From: Nitrosarchaeum sp.
GTDB lineage: Archaea > Thermoproteota > Nitrososphaeria > Nitrososphaerales > Nitrosopumilaceae
Assembly (NCBI GenBank): GCA_021414365.1
Contig: JAIOOR010000005.1
Coordinates: 172,987-236,986 of the forward strand
Direction: 5' to 3'
DNA length: 64,000 nt
The notes under the pieces: generated by a model
The model's input: the letters and a program-made list of their open reading frames with translations, nothing else
Databases searched by the model: none
What the model was told of the DNA's origin: nothing
Position numbers and translations under genes: made by a program
Part shown: piece after piece, positions 52,833 to 60,778 of the stretch
Layout: each line of letters starts with the position of its first letter
Position numbering within the stretch: position 1 is the stretch's first letter

Positions 52833-52976
52833 CTATAATTTTCAAAATAATAGAAAAAACAAGATGATGGAAAATAGAAGGTTATTTGATGTCCAGTTAC
52901 AAATTCAAGCATGTCTTAAAAATTTAACAAGTTAGACAGTTACCAATGTTAACTTAAGTATATTACAAATCAAACT

Positions 52977-53162
52977 ATGAAATTAACAGTGATAAAGCTA
53001 AAGTGTATAGATTATGGTTTTGACTGTTCATTTGAATCCGAAGGAGAGGTAGAACACGTCATCAAAGAATTTTCAGAACATACAGAAGACGTGCATGGAA
53101 TTGATTATTCAAAAGAAGCACTAATGCAAATTATCCTGAATAAAACAATGCAGAAAACATGA
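52977..53162 (+). CDS. DUF1059 family small protein
   Basis: A 61-residue protein with the DUF1059 pattern: a Cys followed by GFDCSFESEGEVEHVIKEF and two histidines in the helix (HTEDVHGID). The family has no firm function; the paired Cys and His residues could bind a metal. Promoter-like TTAAGTATATT lies about 25 nt upstream. The 144 nt back to tRNA-Val hold no other feature. Confidence 0.75.
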   Translation: MKLTVIKLKCIDYGFDCSFESEGEVEHVIKEFSEHTEDVHGIDYSKEALMQIILNKTMQKT

Positions 53163-53222
53163 ATGAAATACATGTCGGAGATAAATTTTTTAGTACAAAC
53201 AACATACAGAAAATAGAAATTG

Positions 53223-53648
53223 ATGACTAAAACAGGTTTCACATTATTTGGTTCTGCCATCATAGCAATTACGCTGTTGATTATTCTTCCAAATACACTA
53301 GCACATGCAGAACCATCTGAAACAGTTACAATTACTCCAATTAATGAAAAAATCAGTCTTGAAAAGACCAGTTCTACAATGGTCATTCCAGAAAACAAAG
53401 AACTATCATGGGGAATGGTGAAAGGAGATCCTTCAGATTACGTTGAAAGATATCCTGTAATAATTCAATTTTTCAAAGGATCTGATCCAGTTCACGTGGC
53501 ACAAGTAAAAGTAAAAGGCGATGGCTCTTACGAATACAAATTTAAAATAAGAAACACTGATCAAAAGACAGGAGAAATCACAGACATATTTGAAGGACAA
53601 TACACTGTAAAGATTTTCAAAGTAATTCACAACAAATCACAGGCATAA
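53223..53648 (+). CDS. Secreted protein of unknown function
   Basis: About 141 residues. A signal-peptide-like N terminus (TGFTLFGSAIIAITLLIILPNTLAHA) is followed by a soluble beta-rich domain with repeated ITPINEKI, VQVKVKGDGSYEYKFKI and GQYTVKIFKV strands, resembling an Ig/FN3-like fold in the last 80 residues. ATG at 53223 is preferred to TTG one codon earlier. Probably exported to the cell surface. No family is recognised. Confidence 0.65.
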   Translation: MTKTGFTLFGSAIIAITLLIILPNTLAHAEPSETVTITPINEKISLEKTSSTMVIPENKELSWGMVKGDPSDYVERYPVIIQFFKGSDPVHVAQVKVKGDGSYEYKFKIRNTDQKTGEITDIFEGQYTVKIFKVIHNKSQA

Positions 53649-53705
53649 TATTCAGAAAAAGCAATAGAATTCATATACAGATTATATCAGTTTAAGATTT
53701 AGAAG

Positions 53706-54245
53706 ATGAGCAAAAATTTTTGGCATGACATAGAGTCAGGGGTAGACATTCCAGAAATAATTAATGTCATAGTAGAGATTCCCAAAGGCTCTATGAACAA
53801 GTACGAATATGATAAAAAACACAACATGATAAAACTAGACAGAGTGTTATTTTCACCATTTCATTATCCAGGAGATTATGGTCTTATTCCTCAGACATTA
53901 TCGGAAGATGGAGATCCACTTGATGCTCTAGTACTTGTGACAAATTCCACATATCCAGGGATACTAATTGAAGCAAGACCGATAGGATTGTTACAAATGA
54001 AAGACGATGGAAATCCAGATGACAAAATTATTTGTGTTTCAACAAATGATCCCAGATATCTTCACACGGCAGATATTACAGATGTTGAGGATCATTATCG
54101 CTCAGAGATTGGACACTTTTTCCAAGTTTACAAAGATTTGGAAGGAAAAAAAGTGGAGATTTTAGGATGGAGAGGATCTAAAGAGGCAAAAGAGATCATA
54201 GTAGAATCCATCAAAAGATACAAAGATACTTTGAAAAAATACTAG
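53706..54245 (+). CDS. ppa: Inorganic pyrophosphatase
   Basis: A 179-residue family-I soluble pyrophosphatase: EIPKGSMNKYEYDK (substrate Lys/Arg), FHYPGDYGLIPQT, EDGDPLDALVL (the DxxxxD metal site) and the conserved DPRY. It hydrolyses PPi from biosynthesis and tRNA charging. Full length; ATG start with an AGATG context. Confidence 0.96.
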   Translation: MSKNFWHDIESGVDIPEIINVIVEIPKGSMNKYEYDKKHNMIKLDRVLFSPFHYPGDYGLIPQTLSEDGDPLDALVLVTNSTYPGILIEARPIGLLQMKDDGNPDDKIICVSTNDPRYLHTADITDVEDHYRSEIGHFFQVYKDLEGKKVEILGWRGSKEAKEIIVESIKRYKDTLKKY

Positions 54246-54301
54246 AGATTTTTAAAATTATTCACTGTTCAAGTCACATGTTTGAAACTGTATCTTAGAA
54301 A

Positions 54302-54379
54302 CTATTCTTCATCTAGAATTATCCAAGATAGTCCAAGTATAGATTCCCAAGCAGGTGGAATTTCATTGTTATTTGTCAT
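54302..54379 (-). CDS. Possible 25-residue small protein
   Basis: ATG-initiated short ORF (MTNNNEIPPAWESILGLSWIILDEE in two parts: N-terminal TNNNEIPPAW and C-terminal LGLSWIILDEE). A TTTTAAGTAAA tract ~25 nt upstream looks like a TATA box. It falls in the 378-nt gap 54246-54623, which otherwise shows nothing. Tentative because of its size. Confidence 0.35.
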   Translation of the reverse strand: MTNNNEIPPAWESILGLSWIILDEE

Positions 54380-54623
54380 ACACTAGAATTACAAAATTTA
54401 CTTAAAACACTCGCGTATGAATTATTCATATCAATGATAAGTATTCTCTAAATACTATTTCATAAAAGGTAATCATAATTGGAATTCTCACCAAGTACCT
54501 AATCGGTTTTGGTCTCAAATTCCAGTTAAAATTTTCCCAAAAAACAATCAAATGGTTAATTTTGACACAGAGATTTTGCAACAGCATATGCATTTTTTAA
54601 TAGTTACAAAATAAGATAGTCAT

Positions 54624-56396
54624 ATGTCAGAGTACAAACTTGGCAGATGGGATCTATCAGAATTAGTCAAAGACACAAAGAGTCCTGAATTTCAAAAACA
54701 AGTTAGAGATTTAGAAGGATTAGCAATAAAATTTGAAAAGATAAAAACTAAACTGAATCCAAAAATGTCATCAAAAGAGTTTATGGGTATTTTGCATGAA
54801 ATTGAAAAAATTTCCGAAAAGATGAACCAAATTGGCGGATATGCATCATTATCATATTCTGCAAATACACAGTCAGATGAAGCTACTTCGCTTATGACAA
54901 GAATGTCAAAACTGGGATCAGAGATTTCCAATAAAATATTATTTTTTGATTTGTGGTGGAAAACTAAAGTTGATGAGAAAAATGCAAAAAGACTGATAAA
55001 AGATTCAGGAGAACTCTCAGAGTATCTTAATCATAAAAGATTATTTGCAAAATATGCGCTTTCTGAACCTGAAGAAAAAATTATCAATACTTTGGATGTT
55101 ACAGGAATTTCTGCTCTAGTAAAACTCTTCGATAAGATGACTAGCGCATACGAGTATAAAATGAAAGTTGGCAATAAAACAAAAAAGATGACACGTGAAG
55201 AAATTACAAATTACATTAGAAGTACAAATCCAAAAACAAGAGAGACAGCATACAAGACAATTCTTACAAAATATGCAGAAAACAAAGGCGTGATAGGAGA
55301 GATTTACCAAAACATTGTTTTGAATTGGAAAGATGAGGGAATTGAGATTCGAGGTTACAAATCCCCAATTTCAATGAGAAATATTGGAAATGATGTTGAT
55401 GATAAAACCATAGAGTCACTTCTTGCAGTGTGCAGAAAAAATTCCCAGGTATTTCAAAAATTCTTTTTACAAAAAGCAAAATTGCTAAAAATGAAAAAGC
55501 TGCGCAGGTACGATCTATATGCACCAGCAGCTACCAACATTAAAGAAAAAAATTATCAATATGATAAATCTGTAAGACTTGTTTTTGAGTCACTGAGAAG
55601 ATTTAGTCCAAAATTAGAAGAGTTTGCTAAAAAAGTATTTGATGAGAAACATGTGGATTCATCAATTAGAGCAGGAAAAAGAGACGGTGCGTTTTGTAGC
55701 ACACTGACTCCAAAGATTACACCATATGTGCTAGTCAACTTTACTGGAAAGACAAGAGACGTATTTACTTTAGCTCACGAGCTTGGTCATGCGGTACACA
55801 GCCAATCAGCACAGAATAGATCAATTTTGGTTCAAGAGGCACCGTTGCCATTAGCTGAGACAGCATCCACTTTTTCAGAGCTTTTATTGTATGATAATTT
55901 ATCAGACAAGATAACAGACAATGAGAGAAAAATTATGCTCTCAGAAAAAATAGATGATCTTTATGCGACAATTTTGAGACAGGCATATTTTACCATTTTT
56001 GAAGTGGCAGCACATAAACAAATTGGAAATGGAACTACTGTTGACGAAATTTCAAATACATACATTCAAAATCTCAAAGAGCAGTTTGGCAAGTCTGTTG
56101 ACGTGTCAGATGATTTTGCAATTGAATGGAGTTGCATTCCTCACTTTTATCATTCACCGTTTTACTGTTATGCTTACTCATTTGGAAATTTGCTTGCATT
56201 GTCATTATTTCAAAGATATAAAAAAGAGGGGGCAAGTTTTGTTCCTTCATATCTAGACATTTTAGCTGCAGGTGGATCTGAAAAACCAGAAAAATTATTG
56301 GCAAAGCATGGCTTGGATATTAGTTCTCAAAAGTTTTGGCAAGAAGGATTTGAGTATATCAAAAGTCAAGTCAATGCACTTTCAAAATTAACATAG
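54624..56396 (+). CDS. pepF: M3 family oligoendopeptidase (PepF-like)
   Basis: A 590-residue M3 metallopeptidase: the HExxH motif is in LAHELGHAVHSQ near residue 388, a third ligand Glu in the following AETASTFSE segment, and the substrate-binding HFYHSPFYCYAY near the C terminus. It would trim oligopeptides in the cytoplasm. ATG at 54624. Full length for the family. Confidence 0.93.
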   Translation: MSEYKLGRWDLSELVKDTKSPEFQKQVRDLEGLAIKFEKIKTKLNPKMSSKEFMGILHEIEKISEKMNQIGGYASLSYSANTQSDEATSLMTRMSKLGSEISNKILFFDLWWKTKVDEKNAKRLIKDSGELSEYLNHKRLFAKYALSEPEEKIINTLDVTGISALVKLFDKMTSAYEYKMKVGNKTKKMTREEITNYIRSTNPKTRETAYKTILTKYAENKGVIGEIYQNIVLNWKDEGIEIRGYKSPISMRNIGNDVDDKTIESLLAVCRKNSQVFQKFFLQKAKLLKMKKLRRYDLYAPAATNIKEKNYQYDKSVRLVFESLRRFSPKLEEFAKKVFDEKHVDSSIRAGKRDGAFCSTLTPKITPYVLVNFTGKTRDVFTLAHELGHAVHSQSAQNRSILVQEAPLPLAETASTFSELLLYDNLSDKITDNERKIMLSEKIDDLYATILRQAYFTIFEVAAHKQIGNGTTVDEISNTYIQNLKEQFGKSVDVSDDFAIEWSCIPHFYHSPFYCYAYSFGNLLALSLFQRYKKEGASFVPSYLDILAAGGSEKPEKLLAKHGLDISSQKFWQEGFEYIKSQVNALSKLT

Positions 56397-56421
56397 AATT
56401 TTTAAGATTTTAGAATAATAT

Positions 56422-56462
56422 GGGGCTGGCAGTCCAACGCAAGGACTGCCAGCTTGTTCCCC
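56422..56462 (+). ncRNA. Strong GC-rich hairpin, possible structured RNA
   Basis: GCTGGCAGTCC (56425-56435) and GGACTGCCAGC (56443-56453) are perfect 11-bp arms around AACGCAA. The outer GGG (56422-56424) can also pair with CCC (56459-56461) across a TTGTT bulge. The stem is unusually GC-rich for this AT-rich region and lies 25 nt after the PepF stop, on the same strand as both neighbours. No T-run follows. It might be a small RNA, a processing stem or a terminator. Confidence 0.5.
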
Positions 56463-56627
56463 GAACGGTTTGAATTCGATGTCAATTTAAAATTCAGAAT
56501 TATCTGATTTAAACGTTTGAAATTGGTTCTAGTGTTGATTTTTCAAAATCAAATTGCAGTGCTTTTTTAGAGATAGATGAACGAAACAAGCGTAAATTTA
56601 ATAATTTAGTCATTGGGGAAACGCCAT

Positions 56628-57779
56628 ATGCAGAAAGCTATCATTTTTTTGGGATTAATTGGCATGTTGGTTTTTACAACAAATTATGCATATTCACAAG
56701 ATGTAGGTCTTGCCACATTTCAAGAATCAGCACAAGTACTAATTGAGAAAAACAAGACTCAAAATGTCACAGCATCAATTGCTCTACAAAGTACAAGCAT
56801 ACAAGAGATAAGAATTCCTGCAGAATTAGAACAAAAAATCAGAGATAATGGAAGAATAACTTCGGTGATTTTGACAAATCAGGATAGGTGTGTTTTAGGT
56901 GTTAATGATAAAGCATGTATCATCATAAATGTCGCAAGAGATCCTGCTGAAAAAAACTTTTTAGAGATTCAAAATGCAACTAAAATAATTGCAAATTCAT
57001 TCATTGATGAATTAAATCAGGTATTTGACACAAATGCCAAGTTTCACTCGGTATTTGTCCAGTCCAGCGATGAAATCAGTAAAGCAGTTGAAACATCAGG
57101 TGGGGCTGCAAGCAAAGGAACCGTATCAGTAGTGTATGCAATGCCTATGGAGGATACAGAGTCAATGTATGAAAAAATCTCAGCAATATTACTTCCAAAA
57201 GTAATTAGAGAGTCTGAAGGATTTTACAATGTAGCAAAAATCCTATCAAAAGAAGACAAATCAGTTATGACATTTTCAATCATACCTTTGGAAAATAAAT
57301 CACTATTACAATTAAAATTATCAGCAGCATACAAAAATGTGGAATCAACAAATGAAGTTAGTCCGCTGGAATTTTTAAAAGTCGATGAACTAAAAAGATC
57401 AAATTATTTCTCAAAGGGATTTTACCCATTAAATTCAATTTTACAAGTTGCAGTAATGTCACCAGAGTCCACCAATGTATCAGATGTGCATGGAACAATA
57501 GTAGAAACGCAAACAGTAGGGGGTGAAAAAATTCCAAAAGAACTTACAGGTGAAGGGTGGGTTTTTGATCCAGACCAAGGAAAGATTATTCAAGGAAAAT
57601 ACATTTTTGGAAAGAGGACATCCATTGCTAAAGACGAGTTGGTTTTTTCATTGGGAGGCAACGAGTTGTTGGCGCCTAAAACAATTGGAAAATTTGATGA
57701 ATCAACCATAGTTGTAATAATCATTACAGCTGTTGCAATTGGAGCCGCAGTGTTTTATCTTAAGGGATATAGAAAATAA
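56628..57779 (+). CDS. Exported, C-terminally anchored protein of unknown function
   Basis: The ATG at 56628 follows a TTG five codons upstream; the ATG is preferred because the signal peptide (QKAIIFLGLIGMLVFTTNYAYS) starts there. About 383 residues: an extracellular domain with RCVLGVNDKACIIINVA (Cys pair) and a single C-terminal membrane helix (VVIIITAVAIGAAVFYL). Such surface proteins with a C-terminal anchor are common in thaumarchaea. Function unknown. Confidence 0.7.
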   Translation: MQKAIIFLGLIGMLVFTTNYAYSQDVGLATFQESAQVLIEKNKTQNVTASIALQSTSIQEIRIPAELEQKIRDNGRITSVILTNQDRCVLGVNDKACIIINVARDPAEKNFLEIQNATKIIANSFIDELNQVFDTNAKFHSVFVQSSDEISKAVETSGGAASKGTVSVVYAMPMEDTESMYEKISAILLPKVIRESEGFYNVAKILSKEDKSVMTFSIIPLENKSLLQLKLSAAYKNVESTNEVSPLEFLKVDELKRSNYFSKGFYPLNSILQVAVMSPESTNVSDVHGTIVETQTVGGEKIPKELTGEGWVFDPDQGKIIQGKYIFGKRTSIAKDELVFSLGGNELLAPKTIGKFDESTIVVIIITAVAIGAAVFYLKGYRK

Positions 57780-57781
57780 AA

Positions 57782-58333
57782 CTATACAAGCAAAACAGCA
57801 GCAGCAAAGACAGTAGTCCACTTGCCATCTTTATCGCCTTTTGCAGATTGAGTAATGTTTTGTGTTTTGTAAATCTGACCTGAGATTGTCCACTGCTGTC
57901 TTTTTTCATCCCAGCTTTTATCAATATCAAATGGAATGCCAAGAGAGGACGCTAGCATTTGTGCTGCGATATCTTCTGCGTAGTCACCTGATTGTTGTTC
58001 ATTTTGTCCGTATGATTCGTATTCTGAAAGATAGCCATAACGGTTAGTGTCTTTTGGTCGTGCGATTCCAACTGATGCAGAAATTAATCTATGAGCTTCA
58101 TTTGTTTGGTTCTTTGAATAAATTGTAAATAATATCTGGCCAGGGTTGATTTGTTTGAGACCTTCATTTCTAGAAATTAATTTTGCATTTGGTGGAAATA
58201 TACTTGAAATTAATACAAGATTAGTACCTGCAATTCCAGCATCTCTTAGTGCGTATTCAAAACTTGTCAGTCTATCTTCATGAACGCCTTTACCTTTTGT
58301 AAGAAACAATTTTTTGGCAACTAAATCCAGCAA
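57782..58333 (-). CDS. pdaD: Pyruvoyl-dependent arginine decarboxylase
   Basis: A 183-residue PdaD-family protein. The self-cleavage site is in LVLISSIFPPN: Ser43-Ser44, where the second serine becomes the pyruvoyl group. The C-terminal half has GDYAEDIAAQML and the usual Glu/Asp core. It makes agmatine from arginine for polyamine synthesis. In archaea a related enzyme also gives pyruvoyl S-adenosylmethionine decarboxylase; the size and the HEDRLTSFE ... GIAGTNLV order favour ADC. Convergent with the exported-protein gene (2 nt apart). Confidence 0.85.
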   Translation of the reverse strand: MLDLVAKKLFLTKGKGVHEDRLTSFEYALRDAGIAGTNLVLISSIFPPNAKLISRNEGLKQINPGQILFTIYSKNQTNEAHRLISASVGIARPKDTNRYGYLSEYESYGQNEQQSGDYAEDIAAQMLASSLGIPFDIDKSWDEKRQQWTISGQIYKTQNITQSAKGDKDGKWTTVFAAAVLLV

Positions 58334-58474
58334 TTCTTTTTTGATGTAATGGTTTTATTATTTATACTTTGATTGAAAAATTTCATCTAAGGTTTTCAAA
58401 AAATAATGCGATCTTAAGACAATCTAAATCAAAAAGGTGTCAAGTCATTTGACCAGACTAGCATCAATTTTGCA

Positions 58475-59086
58475 ATGCATCCAAACAATATCAAAGATCA
58501 GTTAGATTTTTGTACGATATGCAACAAAAAAAAAGTCATGTTAGAAGACTTTTTTAAATCAGACATTTTCCTTGTAGGATACTATATCATGACGGTTGGG
58601 GCATCGCTTCTTCTCATTAAAGAGACTAAAAACAGAATCAAAGATCTCAGAATAGGAATCAGTTCAATGAAATATGCAGTCATTCCGTTTGGGATTCTAT
58701 TTGCATATGTGATTTTTGTCCATGATTTTGTTGAAACAATACCAATTCTCAATTGGAGCTGGCTTGGGTACAATATTGCAATTGGTCCATTTGCTGATCA
58801 GGGGTTTTGGGGAGTGGTTCCTTTCATTCCATTACTAGTGTACATGTTTATTCACATCAACTATGTAGAAGAATTGTATTTTAGAAAATCAAAGAAGATG
58901 GTAGTCGTGTGGGCCCTTGTCCATATTGCAATGGGCATTAAAGTGCACATGGCATTACTGCTATTACCAATAGGATTCTTGTTCAAATACATTTACGATA
59001 AAAAAGGAATCAATCATTCTTATGCAATGCATTTTGCAACTAACATTCTAGTTGTCATTGCGCTTTTTCTTTCTTTTGTCATCTGA
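58475..59086 (+). CDS. CPBP-type intramembrane metalloprotease (CAAX/Abi family)
   Basis: A 203-residue membrane protein with about six hydrophobic segments. It has the family motifs in order: EELYFRK (EExxxR), WALVHIAMG (FxxxH-like) and YAMHFATN (HxxxN), which form the Rce1/CPBP active site in the membrane. A CTICNKKK near the N terminus is unusual. Members process prenylated or bacteriocin-related peptides, but the substrate is unknown. Its last 39 nt overlap the opposite-strand gene at 59048. Confidence 0.7.
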   Translation: MHPNNIKDQLDFCTICNKKKVMLEDFFKSDIFLVGYYIMTVGASLLLIKETKNRIKDLRIGISSMKYAVIPFGILFAYVIFVHDFVETIPILNWSWLGYNIAIGPFADQGFWGVVPFIPLLVYMFIHINYVEELYFRKSKKMVVVWALVHIAMGIKVHMALLLLPIGFLFKYIYDKKGINHSYAMHFATNILVVIALFLSFVI

Positions 59087-59284
59087 TGGCTGTGTCTGAG
59101 TAAGAAAGACCCATCCGAAAAAGGCGCCCAATGATATATTGACTACCCCCATAAACGTGATTATCAAAATTGCTTGAGGTGCTTGATGTGGTGCGACAAA
59201 AAGACCAACAAAAATTCCAATGGCACCTGTTGCAAAAAACATGATCATTAGAACCTTAAGTCTTATTGGCGAGACATATTTCAT
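59048..59284 (-). CDS. Small two-helix membrane protein
   Basis: A 78-residue protein with two hydrophobic helices (about 9-30, LKVLMIMFFATGAIGIFVGLF, and 37-62, AILIITFMGVVNISLGAFFG) and a basic tail (DDKRKKKRNDN). It overlaps the CPBP gene end by 39 nt on the other strand. No family is recognised. Confidence 0.6.
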   Translation of the reverse strand: MKYVSPIRLKVLMIMFFATGAIGIFVGLFVAPHQAPQAILIITFMGVVNISLGAFFGWVFLTQTQPSDDKRKKKRNDN

Positions 59285-59472
59285 TGATGAGTTACTCCTG
59301 TTTTACAGTATTATAATCTGATTGGTAATAAACACAAAATTACAAAAATTGTTTTTAAAAAAATAGAGATTGGATTAGAAAAACACTTCAAAGACATACA
59401 TATGTGAGTTTTATTTTAAAAACGTCATTTCGGGTAACACTTTAAAGATACAAAATTTTTATTGGTTTTTGT

Positions 59473-59547
59473 GCCAATATAGCTCAGCCTGGTTAGAGCA
59501 TCAGATTTGTAATCTGAGGGTCGTGGGTTCGGATCCCATTATTGGCT
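59473..59547 (+). tRNA. tRNA-Thr (TGT)
   Basis: GCCAATA/TATTGGC acceptor stem, D arm AGCTCAGCCTGGTTAGAGCA, anticodon stem TCAGA/TCTGA with loop TTTGTAA giving anticodon TGT at 59508-59510 (Thr), T arm GTGGG-TTCGGAT-CCCAT. It has no intron and no encoded CCA; the discriminator base is T. TATA-like ATTTTTATTGG lies about 15-25 nt upstream. Confidence 0.95.
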
Positions 59548-59609
59548 TTTAATTTTTATAAAAATAACTTCGAAAGAGTAAGAAAAAACGACGTTAAGCC
59601 TATTTCAGC

Positions 59610-59768
59610 CTAAAATCTTCCTCTATTTTCGGTTCTTGGTTTTCTATGTTTTGGTAAACATTCTTTGCAGAAAACATCCCTACCTGCGATTGGTTGAAAT
59701 GGTACTTGGGATTCTTTTCCACAGTCAGAACATGTACATGGATACATTTTACGATCGTCGACTGACAT
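59610..59768 (-). CDS. 52-residue zinc-ribbon protein (CxxCxC ... CKEC type)
   Basis: A short ORF with ATG at 59768. It reads MYPCTCSDCGKESQVPFQP, then FCKECLPKHR: Cys-x-Cys-x2-Cys and Cys-x2-Cys about 20 residues apart, with the VPF-x-P and KHR signature of a widespread small zinc-binding family of unknown function. The basic C-terminal tail may bind nucleic acid. It is transcribed toward tRNA-Thr. Confidence 0.7.
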   Translation of the reverse strand: MSVDDRKMYPCTCSDCGKESQVPFQPIAGRDVFCKECLPKHRKPRTENRGRF

Positions 59769-59868
59769 TGTTTTGAATAATTATGATGTGATATAAGAAC
59801 TGTGAGAAATAAAAACAAGGTAAAATTTTGCAATACAATTAAGTATGTTATAGATAAAACAAGCCCAA

Positions 59869-60672
59869 ATGGATTCAGATGAAATAAAAAAAAGTGAAAC
59901 GGACAAAGGAAAAATATCTATGAATAAATCAGCGTTTAACGCTTTAATGATTTCAGTAATAGCAGCAAGCCTTGTCGCTGCATTTTTTGCAGGATCTTAT
60001 GTAAATTTAAAATCAGACCAAGTAACAAAATCAGAATTAAATAGCGCTATTGTAAAACTAGAATCAAAGATTTCAGAAAACCAGCAACCACAACAAGCTA
60101 ATGTGAAACCAACAGACATATCCACGGATAATGATCCCATTAGAGGTGACCAAAATGCACCAATTACAATTGTAGAATTTTCAGATTTTCAATGTCCATT
60201 TTGCGCCAGATTCCAAACTCAAACACTTCCATTAATTTTAGAACAGTATGTTGATACAGGAAAAGTGAAATTTGTGTTTAGAGATTTCCCAATACAAAAC
60301 AGTCATCCAAATGCGATGCCTGCAGCTGTAGCAGCAGAATGTGCAAATGAGCAAAACAAGTATTGGCAGTTTCATGACGAATTGTTTGAAAATCAAGGAG
60401 TCTGGAATAAAATGGCAATTACAAATGCAACCAAAGTCTTCAAAGAATTTGCAACTAAATTAGATTTGAATCAAGATCAATTCAATTCTTGTCTAGATTC
60501 AGGCAAATACATCGGAGAGATAAACAGTGATCTAAATGATGGAAGAAAGTATGGCATTACTGGAACTCCTGGATTTTTCATTGGAAATGAAAAAATTGGA
60601 TTTGTAAAAGTGAATGGAGCTCAACCTTTTGAAGTATTCAAAAGTGTAATTGATTCACAACTAAACACATGA
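59869..60672 (+). CDS. Membrane-anchored DsbA-family thiol oxidoreductase
   Basis: A 267-residue protein. An N-terminal membrane helix (about 24-46, ALMISVIAASLVAAFFAGSYV) leads to a thioredoxin-fold DsbA/DSBA-like domain with CPFC (FSDFQCPFCARF), then the inserted helical part and the cis-Pro region (GTPGFFIGNEKIG). A third Cys pair region (AAECANEQ) is present. It would form or isomerise disulphide bonds in exported proteins, consistent with the many surface proteins here. Confidence 0.85.
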   Translation: MDSDEIKKSETDKGKISMNKSAFNALMISVIAASLVAAFFAGSYVNLKSDQVTKSELNSAIVKLESKISENQQPQQANVKPTDISTDNDPIRGDQNAPITIVEFSDFQCPFCARFQTQTLPLILEQYVDTGKVKFVFRDFPIQNSHPNAMPAAVAAECANEQNKYWQFHDELFENQGVWNKMAITNATKVFKEFATKLDLNQDQFNSCLDSGKYIGEINSDLNDGRKYGITGTPGFFIGNEKIGFVKVNGAQPFEVFKSVIDSQLNT

Positions 60673-60725
60673 AAAATAAGAACAAGCGTTTATTAGACCT
60701 AAAAATGAAATGAGCATATCGGAAT

Positions 60726-60760
60726 AATGACGAGTAGGCAATGAGCTTTTTCGTCATTGC
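60726..60760 (+). promoter_or_regulatory. Two mutually exclusive hairpins in the DEAD-box leader
   Basis: TCGTCATTGC (60751-60760) can pair either with AATGACGA (60726-60733, 8 bp through TCGTCATT) or with GCAATGA (60738-60744, 7 bp through TCATTGC). The pairs share bases, so only one can form. They lie 20-55 nt before the ATG at 60779. A TTTATTAG box at about 60689 would start transcription near 60718, giving an unusually long leader for this genome; AGAGAAG (60764-60770) is a weak ribosome site. Confidence 0.55.
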
Positions 60761-60778
60761 TTAAGAGAAGAAAACAAA

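Noticed and set aside
59600..59833. 77-codon minus-strand frame near tRNA-Thr
   Set aside because: The shorter frame at 59610-59768 has a clear zinc-ribbon pattern and an ATG start; the longer one is its shadow.
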